Below, piece by piece: positions 33,754-41,797 of a DNA stretch of 64,000 nt. Origin of the DNA: Ramlibacter sp. (GTDB lineage: Bacteria; Pseudomonadota; Gammaproteobacteria; Burkholderiales; Burkholderiaceae_C). Below the pieces are notes generated by a model, which was not told the origin of the DNA, did no database searches, and was given only the letters and a program-made list of their open reading frames with translations. Position 1 is the first letter of the stretch. Every line of letters begins with the position of its first letter. Both the position numbers and the translations under genes were made by a program. The stretch spans positions 124,001 to 188,000 of the forward strand of contig JAHBZM010000001.1 in the NCBI GenBank assembly GCA_019635435.1. The letters run 5' to 3'.

Positions 33754-36414
33754 CTAGACCACCACGTTGACGAGACGACCGGGCACCACGATCACCTTCT
33801 TGGCGCGCGCGCCATCGGCCTGCTTGAGGAAGGCCTCGCTGGCCAGCGCAATCTGCTCGATCCGGGCCTTGTCGGCCTGGGCCGGGACCAGGATGGACCC
33901 GCGCAGCTTGCCATTGACCTGCAGCATCAGCTCGACCTCGTCCTGCACCAGCGCGGCCTCATCGACCTTCGGCCAGGGCGCGTCGAGCAGGTCGCCGTGC
34001 TGCGCCGCATAGCCCAGGGTGCGCCACAGCTCGTGCGCAAGGTGCGGCGTGGCCGGGTAGAGCACGCGCAGCAGGATGCCAAAGCCCTCGTGCACGGCCG
34101 CCGCGTCGCCCGCCGCCGTGCCGCCCTTGAACGCCTCCAGCGCATTGAGCAGCTTCATCGCGCCCGACACCACGGTGTTGTACTGCATGCGCTGGTAGTC
34201 ATAGTCCACCTGGCGCAGCAGCGTGTGGATTTCAAAGCGCAAAGCCTGCGCTTCCTTGCCAAATGAGGCTGGAGTCCTTGCCTGGCGGCTACTTTCAGCT
34301 ATGTTTTCCGTAGCAACGCGGACGCCGAAATTCCAGACCCGGCGCAGGAAGCGGTAGCTGCCTTCGAGCGCCGCGTCGTTCCACTCCAGCGTGGCCTCGG
34401 GCGGCGCCGTGAACATGGTGTACAGCCGCGCGGTGTCGGCGCCGTATTTCTCGATCAGCTCCTGCGGATCGACCCCGTTGTTCTTGGACTTGGACATGGT
34501 GGTCCAGCCTTCGTAGTGCACCGGCTGGCCGTCGGCGCGGGCCGTGGCGGAAATCACCTTGGCGTGCTCGTCGCGCACGATGTCAAGGTCGTGGGCCCAG
34601 TAATACTGCTTGCCGGCCTTCTCGCCCATGCGCACAAAGGCCTCATTGAGCACCATGCCCTGGGTGAGCAACCTGGTGAACGGCTCGTCGACCTTGACCA
34701 GCCCCAGGTCGCGCATCACCTTGGTCCAGAAGCGCGCGTACAGCAGGTGCAGGATGGCGTGCTCGATGCCGCCGATGTACTGGTCCATCGGCATCCAGTA
34801 ATCGGCGCCACCGGCGACCATGGCCTGGTCATTGGCCGGATCGCAATAGCGCATGAAGTACCAGGACGAATCGACAAAGGTGTCCATGGTGTCCGTCTCG
34901 CGCCGCGCGGGCTTGCCGCACACCGGGCACTGGCAGGCCAGGAAATCCTCGCGCTTGTTCAGCGGGTTGCCCGAGCCGTCGGGCACGCAGTCCTGCGGCA
35001 GCACCACGGGCAGGTCCTTCTCGGGCACCGGCACCGCGCCATGTTCGTCGCAATGGATGATGGGAATGGGCGTGCCCCAGTAGCGCTGGCGGCTCACGCC
35101 CCAGTCGCGCAGGCGCCAGGTGGTCTTCTTCTCGCCCAGGCCCTTTTGCTGCAGGGCATGGGCCACGGCGTTCACCGCTTCCTGGTAGCCAAAGCCGCTG
35201 TAGATGTCGGAGTTGATGGTGACGCCGCGCTGCTTGTCGCCATACCAGTCCTGCCAGCGGTCGTAGTCGTAATGCTCGCCGTCCACATGCACCACCTGCA
35301 TGATGGACAGGTCGTATTTTTTGGCAAAGGCAAAGTCGCGCTCGTCGTGCGCGGGCACGCCCATGACGGCACCGTCGCCATAGCTCATGAGCACGTAGTT
35401 GCCGACCCACAGGTCCACGGGCTCGCCGGTGAGCGGGTGCGTGACCTGCAGGCCGGTGGGCATGCCCTCTTTTTCGCGCAACGCCAGCTCGGCCTCGGTA
35501 GTGCCGCCCTTCCTGCAGTCCTCGATGAAGGCCGCAAGCTGCGGGTTGCCGGCCGCGGCATGCGTGGCCAGCGGATGCTCGGGCGCCACGGCGCAGAAGG
35601 TCACGCCCATGATGGTGTCGGCCCGCGTGGTGAAGACGTACATCCGCCCGTCGCCAATCAGCGCGCCCGATGCATCCTTGATGCCGTGGGTGAACGCGAA
35701 GCGCACGCCCTCGCTCTTGCCGATCCAGTTTTCCTGCATCAGCTTGACGCGCTCGGGCCAGCCGGGCAGCTTGTTGCTGACGCTGTCGAGCAGTTCCCCG
35801 GCGTAGTCGGTGATCTTGAGGTAGTAGCCGGGAATTTCGCGCTTCTCGACCTCGGCGCCGGTGCGCCAGCCCTTGCCGTCGATCACCTGTTCATTGGCCA
35901 GCACGGTCTGGTCCACCGGGTCCCAGTTGACCAGCTGGGTCTTGCGGTAGGCGATGCCCTTTTCCAGCATCTTGAGGAACAGCCACTGGTTCCACTTGTA
36001 GTAGCCCGGGTCACAGGTGGCCACCTCGCGCGACCAGTCGATGGCCAGCCCCATCGCCTGCATCTGCTTTTTCATGTAGGCGATGTTGTCGTAGGTCCAC
36101 TTCGCGGGCGGCACCCCGTTCTTGATGGCGGCGTTCTCGGCCGGCAGGCCAAAGGCGTCCCAGCCCATGGGCATGAGCACGTTGTAGCCGCTCATGCGCA
36201 GGTAGCGCGTGAGCATGTCGTTGATGGTGTAGTTGCGCACATGGCCCATGTGCAGCTTGCCGCTGGGGTAGGGCAGCATGGAGCAGGCGTAGAACTTCTT
36301 CTTCGGCTGGCCGGCGGCATCCAGCGCGTGCTCGGTCACGCGATAGACATCGCGCGCGTTCCAGTCGGCGTGCGCGGCGCGCTCCACCTCGGTGTGGTTG
36401 TACTTCTCTTGCAT
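33754..36414 (-). CDS. leuS: Leucyl-tRNA synthetase with repeat-derived insertion
   Basis: An 886-residue class I synthetase. HIGH motif: PYPSGKLHMGHVRNY; KMSKS motif: TMSKSKNNGVDP; the CP1 editing domain and the Cys-rich zinc element (CQCPVCGKPARRE) are present, as are the anticodon-binding region and C-terminal domain. The start (MQEKYNHTEVE) at 36414 is the family one. It is about 20 residues longer than close relatives I recall; the extra is VATENIAESSRQARTPASF, encoded by repeat copy D in the anticodon-binding part. The frame is intact and the gene presumably essential, so the insert must be tolerated. Confidence 0.96.
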   Translation of the reverse strand: MQEKYNHTEVERAAHADWNARDVYRVTEHALDAAGQPKKKFYACSMLPYPSGKLHMGHVRNYTINDMLTRYLRMSGYNVLMPMGWDAFGLPAENAAIKNGVPPAKWTYDNIAYMKKQMQAMGLAIDWSREVATCDPGYYKWNQWLFLKMLEKGIAYRKTQLVNWDPVDQTVLANEQVIDGKGWRTGAEVEKREIPGYYLKITDYAGELLDSVSNKLPGWPERVKLMQENWIGKSEGVRFAFTHGIKDASGALIGDGRMYVFTTRADTIMGVTFCAVAPEHPLATHAAAGNPQLAAFIEDCRKGGTTEAELALREKEGMPTGLQVTHPLTGEPVDLWVGNYVLMSYGDGAVMGVPAHDERDFAFAKKYDLSIMQVVHVDGEHYDYDRWQDWYGDKQRGVTINSDIYSGFGYQEAVNAVAHALQQKGLGEKKTTWRLRDWGVSRQRYWGTPIPIIHCDEHGAVPVPEKDLPVVLPQDCVPDGSGNPLNKREDFLACQCPVCGKPARRETDTMDTFVDSSWYFMRYCDPANDQAMVAGGADYWMPMDQYIGGIEHAILHLLYARFWTKVMRDLGLVKVDEPFTRLLTQGMVLNEAFVRMGEKAGKQYYWAHDLDIVRDEHAKVISATARADGQPVHYEGWTTMSKSKNNGVDPQELIEKYGADTARLYTMFTAPPEATLEWNDAALEGSYRFLRRVWNFGVRVATENIAESSRQARTPASFGKEAQALRFEIHTLLRQVDYDYQRMQYNTVVSGAMKLLNALEAFKGGTAAGDAAAVHEGFGILLRVLYPATPHLAHELWRTLGYAAQHGDLLDAPWPKVDEAALVQDEVELMLQVNGKLRGSILVPAQADKARIEQIALASEAFLKQADGARAKKVIVVPGRLVNVVV
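34259..34316 (-). repeat. Dispersed repeat, copy D, inside leuS
   Basis: On the plus strand: GCCAAATGAGGCTGGAGTCC, then CTGGCGGCTACT, AGCTATG and CGTAGCAACG. This is the same order as copy E (44176-44240) and is the reverse complement of copies A and B. It is in frame within the leuS coding sequence and supplies about 19 residues. Confidence 0.7.
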
Positions 36415-36485
36415 GGATAGGGCTTGTCGCAAAGGGTTGGCGGCCCCGGGGGCCGCGCTGCACGGATTTTAGGCGCTGGTCCGGT

Positions 36486-36920
36486 TCAGCGCGCCGGGCC
36501 GCCCGCGGCGCCCGGCTCGGCCACAAAACCGATGCGGTTCAGGCCGGCCTTTTGCGCCACGCCCATGACTTCAACCACCTTGCCGTAAGGCACGCCCTCG
36601 TCGGCGCGCAGCTGGACCTCGGTGTCGGGGTTGCGGGCGGCCACCTCGCCCAGGCGGCGGGCCAGCTCGGCCAGGGTGGCGGGCTGGTCATTCAGGAACG
36701 CCCGGCCCGACTTGTCCACCACAAGGGTCACGAAACGCGGCGCCTCGCTGGCCGTGGCCGCGTCGCTGCGCGGCAGGTCCAGCCGGATCGAGCTGGCCAG
36801 CAGCGGCGCCGTGATGATGAAGATCACCACCAGCACCAGCATCACGTCGACCAGCGGCGTGACGTTGATCTCGCTCATGGGCTGGTGCCCGGGGGTCCGC
36901 TCAAGCCGCCCGAAAGCCAT
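36486..36920 (-). CDS. exbD: ExbD/TolR-family biopolymer transport protein
   Basis: A 144-residue protein with one N-terminal membrane helix: MSEINVTPLVDVMLVLVVIFIITAP, in which the Asp of PLVDVMLVL is the proton-carrying residue of ExbD/TolR. The rest is the periplasmic domain. With the ExbB-type gene one base upstream it forms a proton channel that energises an outer-membrane-linked partner (TonB or TolA). ATG at 36920 is chosen; nothing upstream is better. Confidence 0.9.
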   Translation of the reverse strand: MAFGRLERTPGHQPMSEINVTPLVDVMLVLVVIFIITAPLLASSIRLDLPRSDAATASEAPRFVTLVVDKSGRAFLNDQPATLAELARRLGEVAARNPDTEVQLRADEGVPYGKVVEVMGVAQKAGLNRIGFVAEPGAAGGPAR

Positions 36921-36921
36921 C

Positions 36922-37623
36922 TCAGTTTCCGGCTTCGCCAGCAACCATTGTGGAACCGGCTTCGCCGGGCAGCGGGTGGCGCCCCCCCGGGGGGGCCAGC
37001 AGCTCCCGCAGGTCGCGCGCGAAGCCCTCGAGGTCGGCCTCGATGCGGCCGATCAGCCGGCCATAGACGTTGTAGGCCAGCACCGCCGGGATGGCCACCG
37101 CGAGGCCCGCGGCGGTCATGATCAGCGCCTCGCCAACCGGCCCCGACACCTTGTCGATGGTGATCAGGCCGGCGCTCGCGATGCCGGTGAGCGCGTGGTA
37201 GATACCCCAGACCGTGCCCAGCAAGCCCACAAAGGGCGCCGTGGAGCCCACGGTGGCCAGCAGCACCTGGCCGAATTGCAGCTTGTCCAGCACGCGGTGC
37301 AGCGCATCGCGCAGCAGCCGCGTGAGTTGCTGCGGCCGGTCACCCGCGCCGGCCAGGGTGCCGCCGGTGTCCACGCGCGTGGCGTCGATCAGGGGCAGCA
37401 CCAGCGCCTCGCGGTCGAAGGCCAGCACATTCTGGCGGGCCTGATCGAGCGCGGGCGACTGCCAGAACGCCGCGGTCGAACGGGCCACGTCCTGACCAGC
37501 CCGGCGCAGCAGCCAGGCTTTCCAGAGAATGACGACCCAGCTTGACACCGACATGGCCAGCAGCAGAAACGCCACGGCCCGGGTGATGGCGTCGCCTTGC
37601 GTCAGCAGGTCCAGCGCGTTCAT
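36922..37623 (-). CDS. exbB: ExbB/TolQ-family proton channel protein
   Basis: A 233-residue membrane protein of the MotA/TolQ/ExbB family with three helices. LLATVGSTAPFVGLLGTVWGIYHALTGIA and KVSGPVGEALIMTAAGLAVAIPAVLAYN are the conserved core. The last about 24 residues (PPGGRHPLPGEAGSTMVAGEAGN) are unlike the family and are encoded by a GC-rich repeat (36930-36997) also found at the start of the dppC gene. Between dapB and leuS, as in many Burkholderiales. Confidence 0.9.
   Translation of the reverse strand: MNALDLLTQGDAITRAVAFLLLAMSVSSWVVILWKAWLLRRAGQDVARSTAAFWQSPALDQARQNVLAFDREALVLPLIDATRVDTGGTLAGAGDRPQQLTRLLRDALHRVLDKLQFGQVLLATVGSTAPFVGLLGTVWGIYHALTGIASAGLITIDKVSGPVGEALIMTAAGLAVAIPAVLAYNVYGRLIGRIEADLEGFARDLRELLAPPGGRHPLPGEAGSTMVAGEAGN
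36930..36997 (-). repeat. GC-rich repeat, copy 1, at 3' end of exbB
   Basis: A 19-base run (GGAACCGGCTTCGCCGGGC) is identical here and at 49642-49660, followed in both by GC(A/C)/G-rich GGTnGCGCCCCC and a run of G. It codes the last residues of ExbB, with PGEAGS in the same frame as at the other copy. CCCCCCC/GGGGGGG here makes a strong palindrome. Confidence 0.65.
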
Positions 37624-37633
37624 GGAGCCAGGC

Positions 37634-38440
37634 TCAACGCAGGTTCAAAACGTCGAACATGTCGAACAGGCCGGTGCGGCGCCCCGAAAGGAAGCGCACC
37701 GCGCGCAGGCTGCCCTGGGCATAGTTGCTGCGGCTTGACGACTTGTGGGAGATTTCAATGCGCTCACCGGTGCCGGCGAACAGAACGGTGTGGTCGCCCA
37801 CGATGTCGCCGCCACGGATGGCGGCAAAGCCGATGGACGAGGGGTCGCGCTCGCCCGTCACGCCCTCGCGCGCATAGACCGCGCAGTCCTTCAGGTCGCG
37901 GCCCAGGGCGCCGGCGATGACCTCGCCCATCTTGATCGCCGTGCCCGAGGGCGCATCGACCTTGTGGCGGTGATGGGCCTCGATAATTTCAATGTCGTAG
38001 CCCGTGGACAGGGCCCTGGCGGCCATCTCGAGCAGCTTGAGCGTGACGTTGACGCCCACGCTCATGTTGGGCGCGAACATCACCGCGATGTCCCGGGCCG
38101 CGTCGGAAATCCTGGCCTTCTGGTCGTCGCTGAACCCCGTGGTGCCAATCACGAGATTGACCCCCAGCTCGCGGCACAGGGCCAGGTGCGCCAGCGTGCC
38201 TTCGGGACGGGTGAAGTCGATCAGGACCTGGGCCTCCTGCAGCCCTGCCTTCAGGTCGGCCGTGATGGCCACGCCGCTGGTCTGGCCGAGAAAGGCGCAG
38301 GCATCCTTGCCGATGGCGGGGCTGGTGGGCAAATCGAGCGCCCCCGCGAGTTCGCAGTCATCCGAGGCGCGGATGGCCTCGATCAGCATCTGGCCCATGC
38401 GCCCCGATGCGCCGGCAACTGCCACTCTGTGCTTGTCCAT
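37634..38440 (-). CDS. dapB: 4-hydroxy-tetrahydrodipicolinate reductase
   Basis: A 268-residue enzyme of lysine and diaminopimelate synthesis. VAVAGASGRMGQMLIEAI binds NAD(P)H. IGTTGFSDDQ, ANMSVGVNVTLKLLEMAA, IEIIEAHHRHKVDAPSGTAIKMGEV (active-site His-Lys) and the terminal AVRFLSGRRTGLFDMFDVLNLR are family hallmarks. It lies between bamE and exbB with gaps of about ten bases, so the three are in one transcript. Confidence 0.96.
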   Translation of the reverse strand: MDKHRVAVAGASGRMGQMLIEAIRASDDCELAGALDLPTSPAIGKDACAFLGQTSGVAITADLKAGLQEAQVLIDFTRPEGTLAHLALCRELGVNLVIGTTGFSDDQKARISDAARDIAVMFAPNMSVGVNVTLKLLEMAARALSTGYDIEIIEAHHRHKVDAPSGTAIKMGEVIAGALGRDLKDCAVYAREGVTGERDPSSIGFAAIRGGDIVGDHTVLFAGTGERIEISHKSSSRSNYAQGSLRAVRFLSGRRTGLFDMFDVLNLR

Positions 38441-38449
38441 GGCCGGGCC

Positions 38450-39004
38450 TCAGCGGGCGGGAGATTCGAGCGGCGGGTAGCTGGCGGGCAGCGGCGCGTT
38501 GGCGAAGGCGTCGGTGCCGGCCGCCGGCGCGGGGGACTTGGCCGCGAACGCCTTCAGGCTTTCCTCGGACGCTTCCAGCACCGGCACCTTGTTGCCGGCC
38601 TTGCGGCGGTCCAGCGTGGCCACGAACTCGGCCTCGCTGGGCATGGTGTCGCCCTCGAAGCGCTCCAGCACGTCCCCCTTGAAGAACAGCGCCAGCTTGC
38701 GCTCCTGCCTGTCGACGCCCTGGCGCCGCAAGGTGAACACGTAGTCCCAGCGGTCGGCGTGGAACAGGCTGGTCAGCAGCGGGGTGCCCAGGATGTCGCG
38801 CACCTGCAGCCGCGTCATGCCGGGCTTGAGCGCCTCGACCTGTTCGCTGGAGACAAAATTACCCTGCACCACCTCGACCTTGTAAGGGGTCAGGCGACCG
38901 GCAAAACCGCGCGTGGCGCTGTCAAAGCTGCCGCAGGCCGCCAGCGCCGCGCAGGCGGCCACGGTCACGCCCAGGCAGGCACGGCGGAGGGGAGATGCGG
39001 ACAT
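38450..39004 (-). CDS. bamE: Outer-membrane assembly lipoprotein BamE
   Basis: A 184-residue SmpA/OmlA-family lipoprotein of the BAM complex. Signal with lipobox LAACGSF, then PYKVEVVQGNFVSSEQVEALKPGMTRLQVRDILGTPLLTSLFHADRWDYVF, the typical BamE core, and a long C-terminal extension rich in Pro and Ala. It is divergent from fur across 84 bases, as in most Burkholderiales. Confidence 0.93.
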   Translation of the reverse strand: MSASPLRRACLGVTVAACAALAACGSFDSATRGFAGRLTPYKVEVVQGNFVSSEQVEALKPGMTRLQVRDILGTPLLTSLFHADRWDYVFTLRRQGVDRQERKLALFFKGDVLERFEGDTMPSEAEFVATLDRRKAGNKVPVLEASEESLKAFAAKSPAPAAGTDAFANAPLPASYPPLESPAR

Positions 39005-39088
39005 GGGTCAGGGTGTAGCGATATGATCGAACCATTGTAGCGGCTTGGTTCCGGCCGGCAGCCCCGCCCCTCCGCAGGAAAGACCCGC

Positions 39089-39508
39089 ATGTCGAACATC
39101 GATGAACTCAAGAGCACCGGGCTCAAGGCCACGCTGCCGCGCCTGAAGATCCTGGACGTGTTCCAGAAGGGCGGCCAGCGCCACATGACCGCCGAGGACG
39201 TGTTCCGCGTGCTGCTCGAGGAGCGCTCCGATGTGGGCCTGGCCACGGTCTACCGCGTGCTCACGCAGTTCGAGCAGGCCGGCATCCTCAGCCGCAGCCA
39301 TTTTGAAAGCGGCAAGGCCGTCTACGAGCTCAACGAGGGCCAGCACCATGACCATCTGGTCTGCACCTCGTGCGGCCGGGTCGAGGAGTTCTACGACGCC
39401 GAGATCGAGAAGCGGCAGCAGGTGGTCGCCAAGGCCAAGGGCTGGATCCTGCAGGACCACGCGATGTCGCTGTACGGCCTGTGCGGCAACTGCGCGCCGG
39501 CCAAGTAG
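39089..39508 (+). CDS. fur: Ferric uptake regulator
   Basis: A 139-residue Fur. The DNA-binding half (LKATLPRLKILDVFQ, DVGLATVYRVLTQFEQAGILSR) and the metal sites are clear: GQHHDHLVC with HxH, TSCG, and the final GNCAPAK. Length is normal. It represses iron-uptake genes with Fe2+. It is divergent from bamE; its 3' neighbour hprK is convergent. Confidence 0.96.
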   Translation: MSNIDELKSTGLKATLPRLKILDVFQKGGQRHMTAEDVFRVLLEERSDVGLATVYRVLTQFEQAGILSRSHFESGKAVYELNEGQHHDHLVCTSCGRVEEFYDAEIEKRQQVVAKAKGWILQDHAMSLYGLCGNCAPAK

Positions 39509-39530
39509 CCCGGCCTCCCAGCCTGGCGCC

Positions 39531-40490
39531 TCAGAGGCCGTCGGGGTTCTGCTCCATCGCCTTGCGGTGGCGCTCCACGAAATCCTGGTAGGTGTCCACG
39601 CCGCGCAGCTGCAGGATGGTGTTGCGCACCGCCGCCTCCACCAGCACGGCGATGTTGCGGCCCGCCACCACCTGGATCACCGCCTTGCGCACCGGAATGC
39701 CCAGCACGTCCTGCGTCAGCGGCTCGTAGGGCAGCCGCTCGTACTCGCGCTCCAGCGTTTCGCGGCGCACCAGGTGCACGATCAGCTTCAGGCGCATCTT
39801 GCGGCGCACCGCCGTCTCGCCAAAGATGGCGCGGATGTCCAGCAGGCCGATGCCGCGCACCTCGAGCAGGTTCTGCAGCAGTTCGGGGCAACGGCCCTCG
39901 ATGGTGGTCTGGTTGATGCGGTACAGGTCCACCGCATCGTCGGCCACGAGGCCGTTGCCGCGGGAGATCAGCTCCAGGCCCAGCTCGCTCTTGCCCAGCC
40001 CCGACTCGCCGGTGATCATCACGCCCAGGCCCAGGATGTCCATGAACACGCCATGCATCGACGTGCGGTCGGCGAAATGCTTGGACAGGTAGGCGCGCAG
40101 CACGTCGATCACGAAGGCCGACGATTCGTGCGTGGCGAACATCGGGATTTGCGCCCGCTCGCACATCGACATCAGCGCATCAGGCGCGGCCTGGCTGTCG
40201 GCCAGGATCAGCACGGGCGGCTCCAGCGTGACGATGCGCGCAATGCGCCGGGCACAGTCGTCCGGCGTGGCATTGGTCAGGTAGGCCACCTCGCGCTCGC
40301 CAAGGATCTGCACCCGGTAGGGGTGGATGTAGTTGAGGTAGCCCACCAGGTCGGCGCCCGATCGCGCGGCGCGGATGGCCACCTCGTCAAAACGGCGTTC
40401 CGAGGCGCCCAGACCGGCGATCCACTCCCAGCGCAACTGGGCGCGGTGGTCCTCGAACAGGACATCAGCACTGACAACGGTGGGTTTCAT
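39531..40490 (-). CDS. hprK: HPr kinase/phosphorylase
   Basis: A 319-residue enzyme that phosphorylates and dephosphorylates the Ser of HPr or related PTS proteins. Walker A is VMITGESGLGKSELGLEL and the catalytic His is in HGVFMDILGLG; LPVRKAVIQVVAGRNIAVLVEAAVRN is the conserved C-terminal part. It follows ptsN on the same strand with a 76-base gap, the common betaproteobacterial order. Confidence 0.94.
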   Translation of the reverse strand: MKPTVVSADVLFEDHRAQLRWEWIAGLGASERRFDEVAIRAARSGADLVGYLNYIHPYRVQILGEREVAYLTNATPDDCARRIARIVTLEPPVLILADSQAAPDALMSMCERAQIPMFATHESSAFVIDVLRAYLSKHFADRTSMHGVFMDILGLGVMITGESGLGKSELGLELISRGNGLVADDAVDLYRINQTTIEGRCPELLQNLLEVRGIGLLDIRAIFGETAVRRKMRLKLIVHLVRRETLEREYERLPYEPLTQDVLGIPVRKAVIQVVAGRNIAVLVEAAVRNTILQLRGVDTYQDFVERHRKAMEQNPDGL

Positions 40491-40566
40491 GCGGCGGGGC
40501 CCCAGCCCATGCGGGGCCGGCGGCGGGCATCAGGGAAGCGGCGCGGTCGCCCCGCGCAGGCGCGGC

Positions 40567-41034
40567 TCAGGCGGGCTGCGCTGACTGCCATGTGGCGATG
40601 GTGTTGTGCAGCAGGGCCGCATCCGTCGTCGCCTTGATCTTTTCGCGCAGCGGCGCGTCGCTGAGCAACTCTGCGATTTCCGAGAGGATTTCCAGGTGCT
40701 TTTGCGTGGCGGCTTCAGGAACCAGCAGGAAGATCAGCAGGCCCACGGGCTGCTCGTCGGGCGCATCAAAACCAATCGGCTGCGCCAGCCGGAACACCGC
40801 GGCCATGGGCGCCTTCAGGCCCTTGATGCGGCCATGGGGAATGGCCACGCCGTGGCCCAGACCGGTGGAACCGAGGCGCTCGCGGGCAAACAGGCTGTCG
40901 GTGATCAACGCGCGGCTCAGCCCATACAGGTTTTCAAACAGCAGGCCGGCTTCTTCGAAAGCACGCTTTTTGCTGGTGGCATCAACGCTCACCAAAACTT
41001 GAGCGGCAGGCAGGATGGACGCGAGACGGTTCAT
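40567..41034 (-). CDS. ptsN: PTS IIA-like nitrogen regulatory protein
   Basis: A 155-residue EIIA-Ntr. LGHGVAIPHGRIKGLKAPMAAVFRL carries the phosphorylated active-site His. It belongs to the nitrogen-related PTS, a regulatory phosphorelay. Start at 41034 (MNRLASILP) is the family one. It lies between hpf and hprK; a terminator (41115-41138) separates it from hpf. Confidence 0.94.
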   Translation of the reverse strand: MNRLASILPAAQVLVSVDATSKKRAFEEAGLLFENLYGLSRALITDSLFARERLGSTGLGHGVAIPHGRIKGLKAPMAAVFRLAQPIGFDAPDEQPVGLLIFLLVPEAATQKHLEILSEIAELLSDAPLREKIKATTDAALLHNTIATWQSAQPA

Positions 41035-41114
41035 GGTCGGGTCACGATTATGCACCCCCGGGGGTGCAGTGCAACAAATTGTGTAACAGCGGGGACCGGC
41101 GAGCCATGGACATG

Positions 41115-41138
41115 AAAAAGCCGCCGGCGACCGGCGGC
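41115..41138 (-). terminator. Intrinsic terminator after hpf
   Basis: On the minus strand GCCGCCGG, a three-base loop and CCGGCGGC form an 8-bp stem followed by TTTTT (41115-41119 as A on plus). It lies just after the hpf stop, so hpf and ptsN have separate transcripts. Confidence 0.85.
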
Positions 41139-41164
41139 CTGGAAGAAAGGGTTGAGTGTGGCGC

Positions 41165-41494
41165 CTACATCAAACGCTTGGCGGCGCTGTGGTGGTGGTC
41201 CTGCAACCGGTCCTTGTGGCGCACGACCTGCCGGTCGAGCTTGTCGACGAGTTCATCGACGGCGGCATACAGGTCGGCATGCGAGCTTTCGGCGAACAGG
41301 TCGCTGCCCTTGACGTGTATGTTGCATTCGGCGCGTTGTCGTCGTTCTTTTTCCTTCTGTTTCTCCACTGTCAGCAGCACCTTGATGTCCACAACCTGGT
41401 CAAAGTGCCGGGTAATCCGATCGAGCTTGGTCTTGACGTAACTGTTCAATGCAGGGGTGATTTCGAGATGATGACCGCTGATCGTCAAATTCAT
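41165..41494 (-). CDS. hpf: Ribosome hibernation promoting factor
   Basis: A 109-residue short HPF/YfiA protein: NLTISGHHLEITPALNSYVKTKL, then KGSDLFAESSHADLYAAVDELVDKLDRQVVRHKDR, as in the family. It binds 30S subunits and dimerises ribosomes in stationary phase. A strong AGGAGG site precedes the ATG. In many relatives rpoN lies upstream; here it does not (see 41495-41797). Confidence 0.95.
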   Translation of the reverse strand: MNLTISGHHLEITPALNSYVKTKLDRITRHFDQVVDIKVLLTVEKQKEKERRQRAECNIHVKGSDLFAESSHADLYAAVDELVDKLDRQVVRHKDRLQDHHHSAAKRLM

Positions 41495-41797
41495 GAGTAG
41501 CCTCCTGTGCGCTCTGGGTTGATACGGGCCGTCCTGACGGTCGAACGGCCTGCGGACTTGGATTCATGGAAGGTCAATCCACTATGCGCCCGATGCCCCC
41601 GAAAAGCAACGGGATTTCCGGCCCATCACGCTTCCAATCGCAACGGCCCGTGACGCACTTGCGCAAGTGATTGAAAAGGCTCAGGTTTTCCCGCGCCCTT
41701 GCGACGGGCCGACGATTGCCGCAGCGCGGCGCGGGGTCAAAAAGACACGCCGGCAGTTGCGGCCGGGTCAGGGGCCTTGGTACAGTTCGCCACCCCC
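41495..41797. other. Intergenic region between hpf and patatin gene
   Basis: This 303-base gap holds the hpf promoter side and the start of the patatin gene. It contains a CCGT/ACGG hairpin near 41533 and a 14-base perfect palindrome (CACTTGCGCAAGTG, 41656-41669). I see no frame I would call a gene; the plus-strand open frames here overlap the patatin gene in another frame. Confidence 0.6.

Noticed and set aside
34516..36420. A very long open frame on the plus strand opposite leuS
   Set aside because: It mirrors the codon pattern of leuS, is rich in His/Gly/Val/Ala and has no recognisable domain; in GC-rich DNA such antisense frames are common.
41495..41797. Possible rpoN upstream of hpf, as in many proteobacteria
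   Set aside because: No sigma-54 sequence is present; the gap carries only non-coding DNA and then the patatin gene.
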